Assembly (NCBI RefSeq): GCF_024178315.1
Contig: NZ_JAMZIK010000001.1
Coordinates: 1-64,000 of the forward strand
DNA length: 64,000 bases
Direction: 5' to 3'
Origin: Siccirubricoccus soli
GTDB taxonomy: Bacteria > Pseudomonadota > Alphaproteobacteria > Acetobacterales > Acetobacteraceae
Shown in pieces: positions 9,077-17,609 of the stretch (position 1 is the first letter of the stretch; every line of letters begins with the position of its first letter). The translations under genes were made by a program, and so were the position numbers. The notes under the pieces were generated by a model. That model had not been told where the DNA came from and searched no databases. It saw only the letters and a list, made by a program, of their open reading frames with translations.

Positions 9077-9582
9077 GCGCCTTCCTTAAGGCCGGCCGGG
9101 CGCCGGAACAAGGCATCTGCGAGGAGCGCCCCCACGCCGCAGACGATCCCGGCATCGGCGATGTTGAAGACATACCAGTGCCAAACCTGGCCGGAGAGGG
9201 CGAGGTGGACATCGACGAAATCCACCACCGCGCCAAAGCGCAGCCGATCCAGTACGTTGCCCACCGCCCCGCCCACCACGGCGCCGAGGGCGATGGCCAC
9301 CATCCGGGTCTCCGCCCGGGCCATCCAGCGCAGCAGCACCAGGGCGATGACGCTGGCCAGCACGGCCAGGATCAGGTGGTTCAGCGGCCCGGTGCCGGAG
9401 AGCAGGCCGAAGGTGACGCCACGGTTCCAGACCATGGTGAGGTCGAGGCCGAGGGGGCCGAGCTGGAGCAGCGGGACGTTGCGCAGCTCCGGCAGCTTCA
9501 GCCCGTCCAAGATCCACCATTTGCTGGCCTGGTCGGCGACCAGCAGCAGGCCGGCGGCGGGCAGGCCGAGGCGGAGGCTCAA
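9073..9582 (-). CDS. lspA: Lipoprotein signal peptidase II
   Basis: LspA is the inner-membrane aspartyl protease that cuts prolipoproteins before the lipidated cysteine. The start chosen here is TTG at 9582, which overlaps the ileS stop as TTGA and gives 169 residues, the usual family length; an earlier in-frame start would add a Pro/Gly/Arg-rich tail that does not match the family. Conserved blocks are ADQASKWW near the N terminus, [14 protein letters not shown] (catalytic Asp about residue 121) and FNIADAGI (catalytic Asp about 143). Four hydrophobic membrane segments are visible. The gene sits between ileS and the lipoprotein gene, with overlaps on both sides. Confidence 0.95.
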   Translation of the reverse strand: MSLRLGLPAAGLLLVADQASKWWILDGLKLPELRNVPLLQLGPLGLDLTMVWNRGVTFGLLSGTGPLNHLILAVLASVIALVLLRWMARAETRMVAIALGAVVGGAVGNVLDRLRFGAVVDFVDVHLALSGQVWHWYVFNIADAGIVCGVGALLADALFRRPAGLKEGA

Positions 9583-12422
9583 GCCGCGCCCTCCACCACC
9601 GCCTCGCAGCGGCGGCAGAGGGTGGGGTGGGCGGCGGATTGGCCCACTTCCGGCAGCACGCGCCAGCAACGCTCGCATTTCTGGCCCTGCGCCGGGGCGA
9701 AGACGGCGCCGAAATTCGTGCCGAAGAGGTCCTGGACGCGGAATGCGTCCTCCGGCGGCTCCGCCGTGGAGAGGGTGAGACCGGAGGTGATGCAGATCTC
9801 CGCCCAGCCCTCGGGGGAGAGCAGGGGCAGGTCGGTCTCCGGCACATGGAGCACCGGCGCGGCCTGCAGCGAGGCGCCGATGGTGCCATCCGCCCGGGCC
9901 TTCTCCAGCACGCCGGTGACGGCGCGGCGGATGGCGCGGATCTTCACCCAGATCGCCGCCAGCGCCTCGTCACGCCATTCCTCCGGCAGGGTGGGGAAAT
10001 CCTGCAGGTGGACGGAGCCGTCCTCGGCAGGGAAGCGGGCGAGCCAGGCTTCCTCCGCGGTGAAGACCAGCACCGGGGCGAGCCAGGCGGTGAGGCAGCG
10101 ATGCAGCGCGTCCAGCACGGTGCGGACGGCGCGGCGGCGCGGGCTGGCGAGCGCGTCGCAGTACAGGCTGTCCTTGCGGATGTCGAAGTAGAAGGCGCTG
10201 AGATCGGTGGCGCAGAAATTGTGGATCTCGGGATAGACGCCAGTCCAGTCATGCGTCCGCACCGCCTCGCGGATGCGACGGTCCAGCTCGGTCAGTCGGT
10301 GGAGCACCCACCGCTCCAGCTCCGGTAGCTCGGCATGGGGCACCGTCTCGGCATCCGTGAAGCCGGCGAGGTTGCCGAGCAGCCAGCGCAGCGTGTTGCG
10401 CAGGCGGCGATACAGCTCCGCCTGCTGCTTCAGGATCTCCGGCCCGATGCGGAGATCCTCCGCCGTGTCGGAGTTCATCACCCAGAGGCGGAGGATGTCG
10501 GCGCCGTACTGCGTCATCACCGCCTGCGGGGCGGTGACGTTGCCGAGGGACTTCGACATCTTGCGGCCCTGCTCGTCCAGCACGAAGCCATGCGTCAGCA
10601 CCGCCTTGAAGGGGGCGACGCCATTGGTGCCGACGGATTCCAGCAGGGAGGAATGGAACCAGCCGCGATGCTGGTCGGAGCCCTCGAGGTAGAGATCGGC
10701 CGGGAAGGGCAGGTTGTGGTCCGGCAGGACGAAGGCGTGGGTGGAGCCGGACTCGAACCAGACATCGACGATGTCCATCACCTGCTCGTAATCGTCCGGG
10801 TTCCGGTCGTTGCCGAGGAAGCGGGCGGCGGCGCCGGGCTGGTACCAGGCATCCGCGCCCTCGGTGCGGAAGGCGCTGACGATGCGCTCCATCACCGCCG
10901 GGTCGCGCAGCGGCTCGCCGGTCCTCTTCTCGACGAAGACGGCGATGGGCACGCCCCAGGCGCGCTGGCGGCTGATGCACCAATCCGGCCGGGCCGCGAC
11001 CATGCTGCCGATGCGGTTGCGGCCGATATCCGGGACGAAATGCGTCGCGTCGATCGCCGCCAGCGCCTTGGCACGGATCTCATTGGCATCGTCCATGGCG
11101 ATGAACCACTGGGGTGTCGCGCGGAAGATGACCGGCTTCTTGGACCGCCAGCTATGCGGGTAGCTGTGCGTCAGCTTCGACTTGGCGACGAGGGTGCCGG
11201 CCTTCTCGCAGGCGGCATAGACCGCGTCATGCGCCTTGAAGACATGCAGCCCGGCGAAGCCCGGCGCCTGGACGGTGAAGGTGCCGTCGTCGTTGACCGT
11301 CTCGGGGATCGGCAGGTTGTGGGCGCGGCCGAGATTGAAGTCGTCCTCGCCATGGCCGGGGGCGATGTGGACGAAGCCGGTGCCGGCCTCGGTGGTGACG
11401 AAATCGCCGGCCAGCAGCGGCACGTCGAAATCGTAGCCGGCGCCGCGCAGCGGGTGCGCGGCGATGGCGCCCGCCAGCTCCGCGCCCTTCAGCACGCGCT
11501 TCACGCTGTGCGCGCCGAGCTTCGCATCCTTCTCGAATTGCGGGAGCAGGGGCAGGGCGATGAGCAGCCTCTCGCCGGGAATCAGGTGGCTGCCCTCGGC
11601 GACGCCTTCGACATGCACCAGCGCGTAGTCGATCTCCTCGCCATAGGCGACGGCGCGGTTGCCGGGGATGGTCCAGGGCGTGGTGGTCCAGATGACGACG
11701 CTGGCGCCGACCAGGTCCTCCGCCGCCGCGCTGAGCAGGCGGAAGCGCGCCCAGAGCGTTGGCGAGACATGGTCGTGATACTCGATCTCGGCCTCGGCGA
11801 GGGCGGTCTTCTCCACCGGGCTCCACATGACCGGCCGCAGCCCGCGATAGAGCGAGCCGTTCATCAGGAACTTGCCGATCTCCGCCACGATCACCGCTTC
11901 CGAGGTGACATCCATGGTGGCGTAGCGGCCTTCCCAGTCGCCGAAGACGCCGAGGCGCTTGAACTCCTCCCGCTGCACGTCCAGCCAGTGCTCGGCATAG
12001 GCACGGCACTCGGCGCGGAATTCGAGGACGGGGACGGCGTCCTTGTCCTTCCCCTTGGCGCGGTACTCCTCCTCCACCTTCCACTCGATGGGCAGGCCGT
12101 GGCAGTCCCAGCCGGGGACGTAATCCGCGTCCTTCCCCGCCATCTGGGCGGCGCGGTTGATGACGTCCTTCAGGATCTTGTTCAGCGCGTGGCCGATATG
12201 CAGCGGGCCATTGGCGTAGGGCGGGCCGTCATGCAGGACGAAATGCGGCCGGCCCTTGGACTGGGTGCGCAGGCGCTGCCACAGGCCGAGGCGCTGCCAG
12301 CGTTCCAGCCATTGCGGCTCCCGCTTCGGCAGGTCGCCACGCATCGGGAAGGGGGTGTCCGGCAGGAAGACGGTGCCGCGGTAGTCGCGAGGGGCCGGGA
12401 TGGTCTGGGTCTCGGTGCTCAT
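9579..12422 (-). CDS. ileS: Isoleucyl-tRNA synthetase
   Basis: Class Ia synthetase charging tRNA-Ile. The 947-residue product has HIGH at 75-78 ([10 protein letters not shown]) and KMSKS near residue 620 ([10 protein letters not shown]). The editing domain, with [11 protein letters not shown], lies between them. An anticodon-binding helical region follows, then a C-terminal zinc ribbon with CERC and CRRC near residues 913-937. This is the bacterial IleS1 architecture. The stop overlaps the TTG start of lspA. A perfect palindrome lies about 65 bases upstream of the start. ribF is upstream on the same strand, separated by about 290 bases with no gene. Confidence 0.98.
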   Translation of the reverse strand: MSTETQTIPAPRDYRGTVFLPDTPFPMRGDLPKREPQWLERWQRLGLWQRLRTQSKGRPHFVLHDGPPYANGPLHIGHALNKILKDVINRAAQMAGKDADYVPGWDCHGLPIEWKVEEEYRAKGKDKDAVPVLEFRAECRAYAEHWLDVQREEFKRLGVFGDWEGRYATMDVTSEAVIVAEIGKFLMNGSLYRGLRPVMWSPVEKTALAEAEIEYHDHVSPTLWARFRLLSAAAEDLVGASVVIWTTTPWTIPGNRAVAYGEEIDYALVHVEGVAEGSHLIPGERLLIALPLLPQFEKDAKLGAHSVKRVLKGAELAGAIAAHPLRGAGYDFDVPLLAGDFVTTEAGTGFVHIAPGHGEDDFNLGRAHNLPIPETVNDDGTFTVQAPGFAGLHVFKAHDAVYAACEKAGTLVAKSKLTHSYPHSWRSKKPVIFRATPQWFIAMDDANEIRAKALAAIDATHFVPDIGRNRIGSMVAARPDWCISRQRAWGVPIAVFVEKRTGEPLRDPAVMERIVSAFRTEGADAWYQPGAAARFLGNDRNPDDYEQVMDIVDVWFESGSTHAFVLPDHNLPFPADLYLEGSDQHRGWFHSSLLESVGTNGVAPFKAVLTHGFVLDEQGRKMSKSLGNVTAPQAVMTQYGADILRLWVMNSDTAEDLRIGPEILKQQAELYRRLRNTLRWLLGNLAGFTDAETVPHAELPELERWVLHRLTELDRRIREAVRTHDWTGVYPEIHNFCATDLSAFYFDIRKDSLYCDALASPRRRAVRTVLDALHRCLTAWLAPVLVFTAEEAWLARFPAEDGSVHLQDFPTLPEEWRDEALAAIWVKIRAIRRAVTGVLEKARADGTIGASLQAAPVLHVPETDLPLLSPEGWAEICITSGLTLSTAEPPEDAFRVQDLFGTNFGAVFAPAQGQKCERCWRVLPEVGQSAAHPTLCRRCEAVVEGAA

Positions 12423-12486
12423 TTCGGGGGCATCTCCGGCCGCCCTGGCGCTGGGCGGCGGGTCGGTGGTGGCAAGCGCGTGGCGT

Positions 12487-12510
12487 CCCGGCCCTTAGAT
12501 AAGGGCCGGG
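12487..12510. promoter_or_regulatory. Perfect 11-bp inverted repeat upstream of ileS
   Basis: The arms CCCGGCCCTTA and TAAGGGCCGGG are separated by two bases. As RNA this gives an 8-bp GC stem with an AU-rich apical part. It lies between the ribF stop and the ileS start on the same strand, so it could terminate ribF transcripts or act in the ileS leader. No T run follows in either direction, so simple intrinsic termination is doubtful. Confidence 0.4.
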
Positions 12511-12711
12511 CCGGTAATTCGCAGCGGGACCACCGGGCGCGGCATGGGCGGGTTATGGGGAGGGGCAGGGGCCTGGGTCAAGCGGGGGAGGGTTCCCGGG
12601 CCGGAAGCGGCGCGGTACTGCCGCGACGGCGCCGCCAGGGCCCCTGGCAGGCCGGCAGGTGGTCCGGCGATAACCCCCCCCGGTGGCCCGAGGGCCATTC
12701 CCTGACGGGGC

Positions 12712-13647
12712 TCAGAGCCCGGCAAGCGCCGCCCGTGCATCCTCCGCATCCTGGGCGATCGCCGCCTTCAGTGTTTCCAGGCCGTCGAATTTGGCGTCCG
12801 GCCGCAGGAAGGTGCGGAGGCGGACGCCGATCTCCTTGCCGTAGAGGTCCTCGTCGAAGTCGAAGATGTAGGTCTCCAGCCGGGTCTCCGGGTCCCCGCC
12901 CAGGGTCGGGCGGCGGCCGATATTGGAGACGCCCTTCACCTCCCGCCCATCCGGCAGGCTGACCGTCGCGGCATAGACCCCCCGCGCCGGCTCCAGGTGC
13001 CGCCCCAGCCAGAGATTGGCGGTGGGCCAGCCCAGCACCCGGCCGAGCTTGTCGCCATGCACCACCTCGCCCCGGATCTCCCAGGGCCGGCCCAGCAGGG
13101 CGGAGGCGCGTTCCGGATAGCCATCCTGCAGCAGCCGGCGGATGCGGGTGGAGGAGATCGGCCCCTCCGCATCCCCCACCGGCGGCACCACCGTCAGCCC
13201 CACCCCGGCCGCCTCGGCCATGGTGGCGAGGGTCCCGGCATCCCCGCCGCGGCGGTGGCCGAAGGCGAAATCCTGGCCGCAGGCGAGATGCACGGCGCTG
13301 AGCCCTTGCTGCAGCACCTCGGCGAAGAAGGCCTCGGCCGGCATGGCGGCCAGCGCGGCATCGAAGCGCAGGGCGAGGACGAAATGCGCCCCCGCCGCCC
13401 CTAGCGCCGCCGCCTTGGCGGGCAGCAGGGTCAGGCGGAAGGGTGGGTCATCCGGCCGGAAGTGCTCACGCGGATGCGGCTCGAAGGTCACGACGCCGAG
13501 CGGGGCGGCGGGCCGCGCCGCATGCGCCGCCCGCAGCACCGCGACGTGGCCGCGATGCACGCCATCCATGTTGCCGAGCGCCAGGGTGGCGCCGCGGAAC
13601 GCCGCCGGGACCGCGCGCCAATCGGTCAGGATCACGGGTGCGGTCAT
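12712..13647 (-). CDS. ribF: Bifunctional riboflavin kinase/FAD synthetase
   Basis: Converts riboflavin to FMN and then FAD. The 311-residue length is typical of bacterial RibF. The N-terminal nucleotidyltransferase half contains GNMDGVHRGH (25-34), FEPHPREHF and ISSTRIRRLL (about residue 160). The C-terminal kinase half contains GWPTANL (about 208), the GVYAATV segment and YIFDFDEDLYGKEI. The start is ATG at 13647, overlapping the TGA of the small upstream gene (ATGA). Longer in-frame extension upstream reads through the antisense of the M20 peptidase gene and is not credible. No FMN riboswitch is visible upstream. Confidence 0.96.
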   Translation of the reverse strand: MTAPVILTDWRAVPAAFRGATLALGNMDGVHRGHVAVLRAAHAARPAAPLGVVTFEPHPREHFRPDDPPFRLTLLPAKAAALGAAGAHFVLALRFDAALAAMPAEAFFAEVLQQGLSAVHLACGQDFAFGHRRGGDAGTLATMAEAAGVGLTVVPPVGDAEGPISSTRIRRLLQDGYPERASALLGRPWEIRGEVVHGDKLGRVLGWPTANLWLGRHLEPARGVYAATVSLPDGREVKGVSNIGRRPTLGGDPETRLETYIFDFDEDLYGKEIGVRLRTFLRPDAKFDGLETLKAAIAQDAEDARAALAGL

Positions 13648-13847
13648 GCGCGGGCCGCCACGGGCCGGCGCTGGGCGCGGCCGGGGACGGAGACCTGCGC
13701 ATCCCCCTCCGGCACCTTGCGGCCGGCGACGGTGCAGCGGGTGGACAGGGTGGCGCGGCGCTTCTCCGGCTGCAGGGCGGTGACCTCCACCGTCGCCGTC
13801 GCGGCCTGGCCCGTGGCGTGGTCCTCGAAACTCATGCCGTCCGTCAT
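13644..13847 (-). pseudogene. Internally deleted MaoC-type hydratase remnant
   Basis: The 67-residue frame begins MSFEDHATGQA, like the start of (R)-specific enoyl-CoA hydratases of the MaoC family. It then runs directly into VEVTALQPEKRRATLSTRC and VPEGDAQVSVPGR, which match the C-terminal hot-dog strands of the same family. The central 75 or so residues, including the catalytic D-x4-H hydratase motif, are missing, but the reading frame is kept. It has an AGGAG sequence about 10 bases before its ATG and still overlaps ribF by ATGA, so it is probably translated and may survive only as a coupling leader for ribF. Alternatively it is an unrelated small protein; the similarity is by eye. Confidence 0.55.
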
Positions 13848-14073
13848 TCCGGTTCTGCTCCTGGGCCCTCGGGAGGGGGATCCCGCGGACCGGGCCGGCA
13901 GGCGGTGCGGCCAGGGGCCATTGCCCCGGCACGCAGCCCGACGCCCCGGCGCGGCAATCCCGCCAGGCCGCCCCGACCCCCAGGTCTGCCGGGGCTCGGG
14001 GCGCCGTCGGTCCTAGCCCCCGCACCATGGGTGGACAAGCGGTGGCCGGGACGCCCTTATGACGGCGAGGATC

Positions 14074-14079
14074 GAGGAG
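14074..14079 (+). promoter_or_regulatory. Ribosome binding site fixing the M20 peptidase start
   Basis: GAGGAG lies six bases before the ATG at 14086. The in-frame ATG nine codons upstream (14059) has no comparable site, so the downstream start is preferred. Confidence 0.6.
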
Positions 14080-14085
14080 CCTGCC

Positions 14086-15216
14086 ATGCCCGCCACCGAG
14101 ATCGGCACCGCCGAGCGCCTGCTGGACGAGCTGCGGGGCTGGGTGGAGCGGGAGACGCCCTCCACCGACCCGGCGGCGGTGAATGGGCTGCTGGACGTGG
14201 CGGAGGCCGGGCTGCGGGCGGTGGGGGCTGGGATCGTGCGCTACCCCGGCAGCGGTCGCTCCGGGGATACGCTGGTGGCGAAGACCCCGGGCGAGGGCCC
14301 GCGCATCATCATCGCCGGTCATGTCGATACGGTGTGGGACCATGGGGTGCTGGCCGGGCCGATGCCTTACCGGGTGGAGGGCGAGCGGGCCCATGGCCCC
14401 GGCATCTACGACATGAAGGCGGGCAGCTTCCTCGCTTTCCATTGCGTACGGGAGATACTGCGCCAGGGCACAAGGACGCGCCGCCCCATCACCCTGCTGC
14501 TGACCCCGGACGAGGAGGTCGGCAGCCCGACCAGCCGCGGGCACATCGAGCGGGAGGCGGAAGGGGCGCGGGCGGTGCTGATCCCGGAGCCGGCCGGCGG
14601 GCTGCGCGGCAGCTGCGTGACCAGCCGCAAGGGCACCGGCAGCTTCACCGTGCAGGTGGAGGGCAAATCCGCCCATGCCGGCGGCAATTGGTCGGAGGGG
14701 CGGAGCGCCGTCGTCGCCCTCGCCCGCCTCATCCTCGAGATCCATGGGCTGACCGATCTGGAGCGGGGGGTGACGACGAATTGCGCCCCGATCTGGGGTG
14801 GCACCCGCTCCAACGTCATCCCGCCCGGGGCGGGGTGCCGCGTCGATTTCCGGGTGCCGAGCCTCGCGGAGGCGGAGCGGGTGGTGGCGGCGATCCGCGG
14901 CCTGGCGGGGGAGGCGGATGGCATCCGCGTCACCATCACCGGCGGGCTGAACCGGCCGCCCTTCCCGGAGACGCCGGCGGGGCTCGCGCTCTACGAGATG
15001 GCGAAGGGCATCGCCGCGCGGCATGGCTATGACCTGCCGCGGCAGCATCGCGGCGGCGGCTCGGACGGGAATTTCACCGCCGTCATGGGCATCCCGACCC
15101 TGGACGGGCTCGGCTGCGGCGGGGCCGGAGCGCATGCGCCGGAGGAGCATATCCGCTGGCCGGAGCTCGCGCCGCGCGGGGCGGTGTTGTGCGAGCTGCT
15201 GGAAAGCATCGAGTAG
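14086..15216 (+). CDS. M20 family metallopeptidase (carboxypeptidase G2-like)
   Basis: A 376-residue cytosolic zinc peptidase or amidohydrolase of the M20 family. All metal and catalytic blocks are visible: GHVDTVWDHG (first metal His and catalytic Asp), GPGIYDMKAG (bridging Asp), TPDEEVGS (catalytic Glu-Glu) and GKSAHAGGN, which opens the dimerisation domain. The C-terminal GGGSDGN and HAPEEH supply the last ligand. This pattern is close to glutamate carboxypeptidases of the CPG2 type, but the substrate cannot be assigned. No signal peptide is visible. It stands alone, with upstream genes on the other strand and an AT-richer gap downstream. Confidence 0.93.
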   Translation: MPATEIGTAERLLDELRGWVERETPSTDPAAVNGLLDVAEAGLRAVGAGIVRYPGSGRSGDTLVAKTPGEGPRIIIAGHVDTVWDHGVLAGPMPYRVEGERAHGPGIYDMKAGSFLAFHCVREILRQGTRTRRPITLLLTPDEEVGSPTSRGHIEREAEGARAVLIPEPAGGLRGSCVTSRKGTGSFTVQVEGKSAHAGGNWSEGRSAVVALARLILEIHGLTDLERGVTTNCAPIWGGTRSNVIPPGAGCRVDFRVPSLAEAERVVAAIRGLAGEADGIRVTITGGLNRPPFPETPAGLALYEMAKGIAARHGYDLPRQHRGGGSDGNFTAVMGIPTLDGLGCGGAGAHAPEEHIRWPELAPRGAVLCELLESIE

Positions 15217-15549
15217 GTGTCGCGCCGGGAATCCGCAGCGTAGGTTCCCGTCATGCCCGGGACGTGAAGTCCTGCCGTGTCACGTGATCTTCTCTCGTAA
15301 GCAGAAGGGTCTAATTGAGTTACGATGGGCGTCGCGCCTGCCGCATTCGTGATCCGGCTGCCTGAGGCCGGAACGTTTCCGCTCAAGGGCTTGATGCTAT
15401 GCGATACGTTTTCGTAACATGTATGAATATTTATCCAGCTTCGCGCAGTGCGTGACCTTGGGCCTGCCGCCGCAGCCTTTGGTCGCCTACCGGTCAAAGA
15501 ACGCCGCGCCTAGCGTCCGCGTACCACCAGGAGATGGTGGAGGGACGCC
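15217..15549. other. AT-richer gene-free region
   Basis: These 333 bases hold no convincing gene. Base composition is clearly less GC-rich than the surroundings, especially 15290-15450, which suggests a promoter or transferred DNA. A candidate promoter for the downstream glycosyltransferase is given separately. Nothing else, such as a repeat or an RNA gene, was recognised. Confidence 0.5.
15391..15420 (+). promoter_or_regulatory. Candidate sigma70-type promoter
   Basis: TTGATG and TAACAT are separated by 18 bases inside the AT-richer gap, about 130 bases before the glycosyltransferase start. Each hexamer matches four of six consensus positions, so this is only a plausible promoter. Confidence 0.3.
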
Positions 15550-16458
15550 ATGGCCGAGCCGCGCATCAGTATCGTCATCCCCTTCCATTCCAGCTACGCC
15601 GCCTATCTGCCCGAATGTCTGGAGAGCCTGCGTCGCCAGAGCTGCCAGCTCTGGGAGGCGATCATCGTCGACGATGCCTCCCCCGACCGCGGCTGGGAGG
15701 CACTGCTGGACCGGCTGGCCGACCCCCGCATCCGCCTGCTGCGGCATGCAGAGAACCGGGGCCAGGCGGCGGGGCGGAACACCGGCATGCGGGCAGCCAG
15801 GGGCGAGTACCTGGTGGCGCTGGATTGCGACGACGCGCTGGCGCCGACGCATCTGGCCGCGCTGCTGGCGGCGCTGGAGGCCAACCCGGCGGCCGGCGCC
15901 GCCTATTCCGACTACCGACTGTTCGGCGCGGATGAGGGGGTGCTGCGATTCCCGCAGAAGGATCTGCGCGCGCTGCTGACGGAGCAGTGGATCCCCCACC
16001 CTGGCACCATGGTGCGGCGGGCGCTGTTCGAGGCAAGCGGCGGCTATTGCGAGGAGCCGGTCTTCCGCGCCGGCAACGAGGACTGGGATTATTTCCTCAG
16101 CCTGGCGGAGCATGGTCTGCAGGCGGTGCGGGTGCCGGAGCCGCTCTACCTCTATCGCCAGCATGCCGGCTCCATCACCACCCAGCGCTTCGCCCGCGCC
16201 GATGCGGCCATGCGGGAACGGATGGCGGAACGGCATGCGGCGCTGTTCGACCGGCACGGGTTGCGGCGGGCCTTCCTGGCCGGCGGCTACCGCACCAGCG
16301 GCAAGGCCTGCCTGCGGGACGGTATCTGGGGGCGCGGGCTGGCGCTGACGGCGCGGGCGGCGGCGCTGGACCCGGCCGGGATGATGGAGGTGCTGGCGCG
16401 ACGGCTGCGCCGGTCGGGCGGCGATGCGGCAGACGGGGTGCATCCGGTGACGGGGTAG
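15550..16458 (+). CDS. Family 2 glycosyltransferase
   Basis: A 302-residue GT-A fold enzyme that transfers a sugar from a nucleotide donor. The N terminus ISIVIPFHSSYAAYLPECLESL is the typical GT2 opening. DDASPD (41-46) binds the nucleotide, GRNTGMRAARGEYL precedes the metal motif, and DCDD (92-95) is the DxD-like site. The C-terminal part contains the acceptor segment FRAGNEDWDYFLSLAE. No membrane segment is visible, so it is soluble or peripheral. The start has a clear GGAGGG nine bases upstream. No other polysaccharide genes lie nearby, so the acceptor is unknown. Confidence 0.92.
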   Translation: MAEPRISIVIPFHSSYAAYLPECLESLRRQSCQLWEAIIVDDASPDRGWEALLDRLADPRIRLLRHAENRGQAAGRNTGMRAARGEYLVALDCDDALAPTHLAALLAALEANPAAGAAYSDYRLFGADEGVLRFPQKDLRALLTEQWIPHPGTMVRRALFEASGGYCEEPVFRAGNEDWDYFLSLAEHGLQAVRVPEPLYLYRQHAGSITTQRFARADAAMRERMAERHAALFDRHGLRRAFLAGGYRTSGKACLRDGIWGRGLALTARAAALDPAGMMEVLARRLRRSGGDAADGVHPVTG

Positions 16459-16640
16459 GGATGGGGCTCTGCCCCCAGACCCTCGCCGGGGAGAAGAAAT
16501 TCCCCCGACCCCGCCCCTGAGTCTGGCGGTTCAACCCGCGGCTCCGAAACTCGCACCGGGGTCCGGGGAGGGGTACCCTCCCCGGTGGGGGTTCGGGGCA
16601 GGCCCCGATCCTTCAGCGCCGCACCGGCGGGTGCCCCCCC
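16459..16640. repeat. Intergenic GC-rich repeat region with hairpin
   Basis: The spacer between convergent genes has stuttering runs of the GGGGCTCTGCCCCC and GGGGAGAAG type. It includes a near-perfect hairpin at 16563-16585, with arms CCGGGGAGGG and CCCTCCCCGG around three bases. The hairpin may stop transcripts from both sides, but there is no T run. The wording resembles the compound palindromes near 28080 and 56900. Confidence 0.45.
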
Positions 16641-17609
16641 TTAATCCGCCGTGATGTTGGCGGCGCGGACCAGGGCCTGCATGGAGTGTCGCTCCTTCGC
16701 CAACCAGGCGGCGAATTCGGCGGGCGGCGTGCCGAGGCCGATGGCGCCGAGCGCCACCAGCCGCTGCTGCACCCCGGCATCCGCCAGGGCCGTGCGGCAG
16801 GCCTCGTACAGCCGCTCGGTCGCCGCTGCGGGTAGGCCGGCCGGGCCGTAGAGCGCGTTCCACTCCGTCTGGTCGTAGCCGGGGAAGCCCTGCTCCGCGA
16901 TGGTCGGCACCTCCGGCAGGGCGGGGATGCGCTCCGCCGAGGAGGCCGCCAGCGGCTGCACCCCGCCCTGCTGCGCCAGCGCGGCAGCGGCGGCGACGGT
17001 GGCGAAGCCGAAATCCACATCCCCGGCGAGAATGGCCTGCAGCGCCGGCCCGCCGCCGCGATAGGGCACATGGGTGATGTCGATCGCCGCCCGCTGCGCC
17101 AGCACCGCCGCGGCGATGTGGTTGGAGACCGCGGTGCCGGAGGAGGAATAGGTCAGCCGCCCCGGCTGCGCCCGGGCCCGCTCCAGCAGGTCCGGGAAGC
17201 TGCGGATCGCACTGTCCGGCTTCACCACGATGATGAGCGGATAGACCGTGACCCGGGAGATCGGGGTGAAGGCGGTGGCGTAGTCGAAGGCGAGGTTGCG
17301 GAAGATGAAGGGCGCCACCGCCTGGTTTGCCGCATCCAGCAGCAGCGTCGCGCCATCCGGCGCCGCCCGCGCGGCCTCCCCGGCGCCGATCGTGCCACCC
17401 GCCCCGCCGCGATTCTCCACCACCACCGGCTGGCCCAGCACATTGGTCATGATGGGGGCGAAAAGCCGGGCGGTGGTGTCCGCCCCGCCGCCCGGGGTGA
17501 AGGGGACCAGCAGCCGCACCTGGCGCGGCGGCGCCCATTGCGCCCGGGCCCGGGACGAGGCGAGGGAGGGCGCGGCCAGGGCGGCCGCCAGCCAGGTGCG
17601 GCGCTTCAT
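16641..17609 (-). CDS. Bug/TctC-family periplasmic solute receptor
   Basis: A 322-residue tripartite tricarboxylate transporter substrate-binding protein. An export signal (MKRRTWLAAALAAPSLASSRA) is followed by the family segments VRLLVPFTPGGGADTTARL and ENRGGAGGTIGAG, then VPYRGGGPALQAILAGDVD and FPGYDQTEWNALYGPAGLP. These proteins bind carboxylates or related small molecules in the periplasm. No TctA or TctB membrane gene is nearby. Its ATG overlaps the stop of the upstream alpha/beta hydrolase (ATGA), so the two are co-expressed and the ligand is probably related to the hydrolase's substrate or product. Confidence 0.93.
   Translation of the reverse strand: MKRRTWLAAALAAPSLASSRARAQWAPPRQVRLLVPFTPGGGADTTARLFAPIMTNVLGQPVVVENRGGAGGTIGAGEAARAAPDGATLLLDAANQAVAPFIFRNLAFDYATAFTPISRVTVYPLIIVVKPDSAIRSFPDLLERARAQPGRLTYSSSGTAVSNHIAAAVLAQRAAIDITHVPYRGGGPALQAILAGDVDFGFATVAAAAALAQQGGVQPLAASSAERIPALPEVPTIAEQGFPGYDQTEWNALYGPAGLPAAATERLYEACRTALADAGVQQRLVALGAIGLGTPPAEFAAWLAKERHSMQALVRAANITAD

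Noticed and set aside
9178-12962. Long open frames on the plus strand across lspA and ileS
   Set aside because: They are antisense to proteins with complete catalytic motifs; their translations are low-complexity Gly/Arg/Ala/His sequence with no ribosome sites, as expected from third-position GC.
13648-15150. Minus-strand extension of the ribF frame to over 800 residues
   Set aside because: The extra part is antisense to the M20 peptidase; RibF has its normal length and a coupled ATG at 13647.
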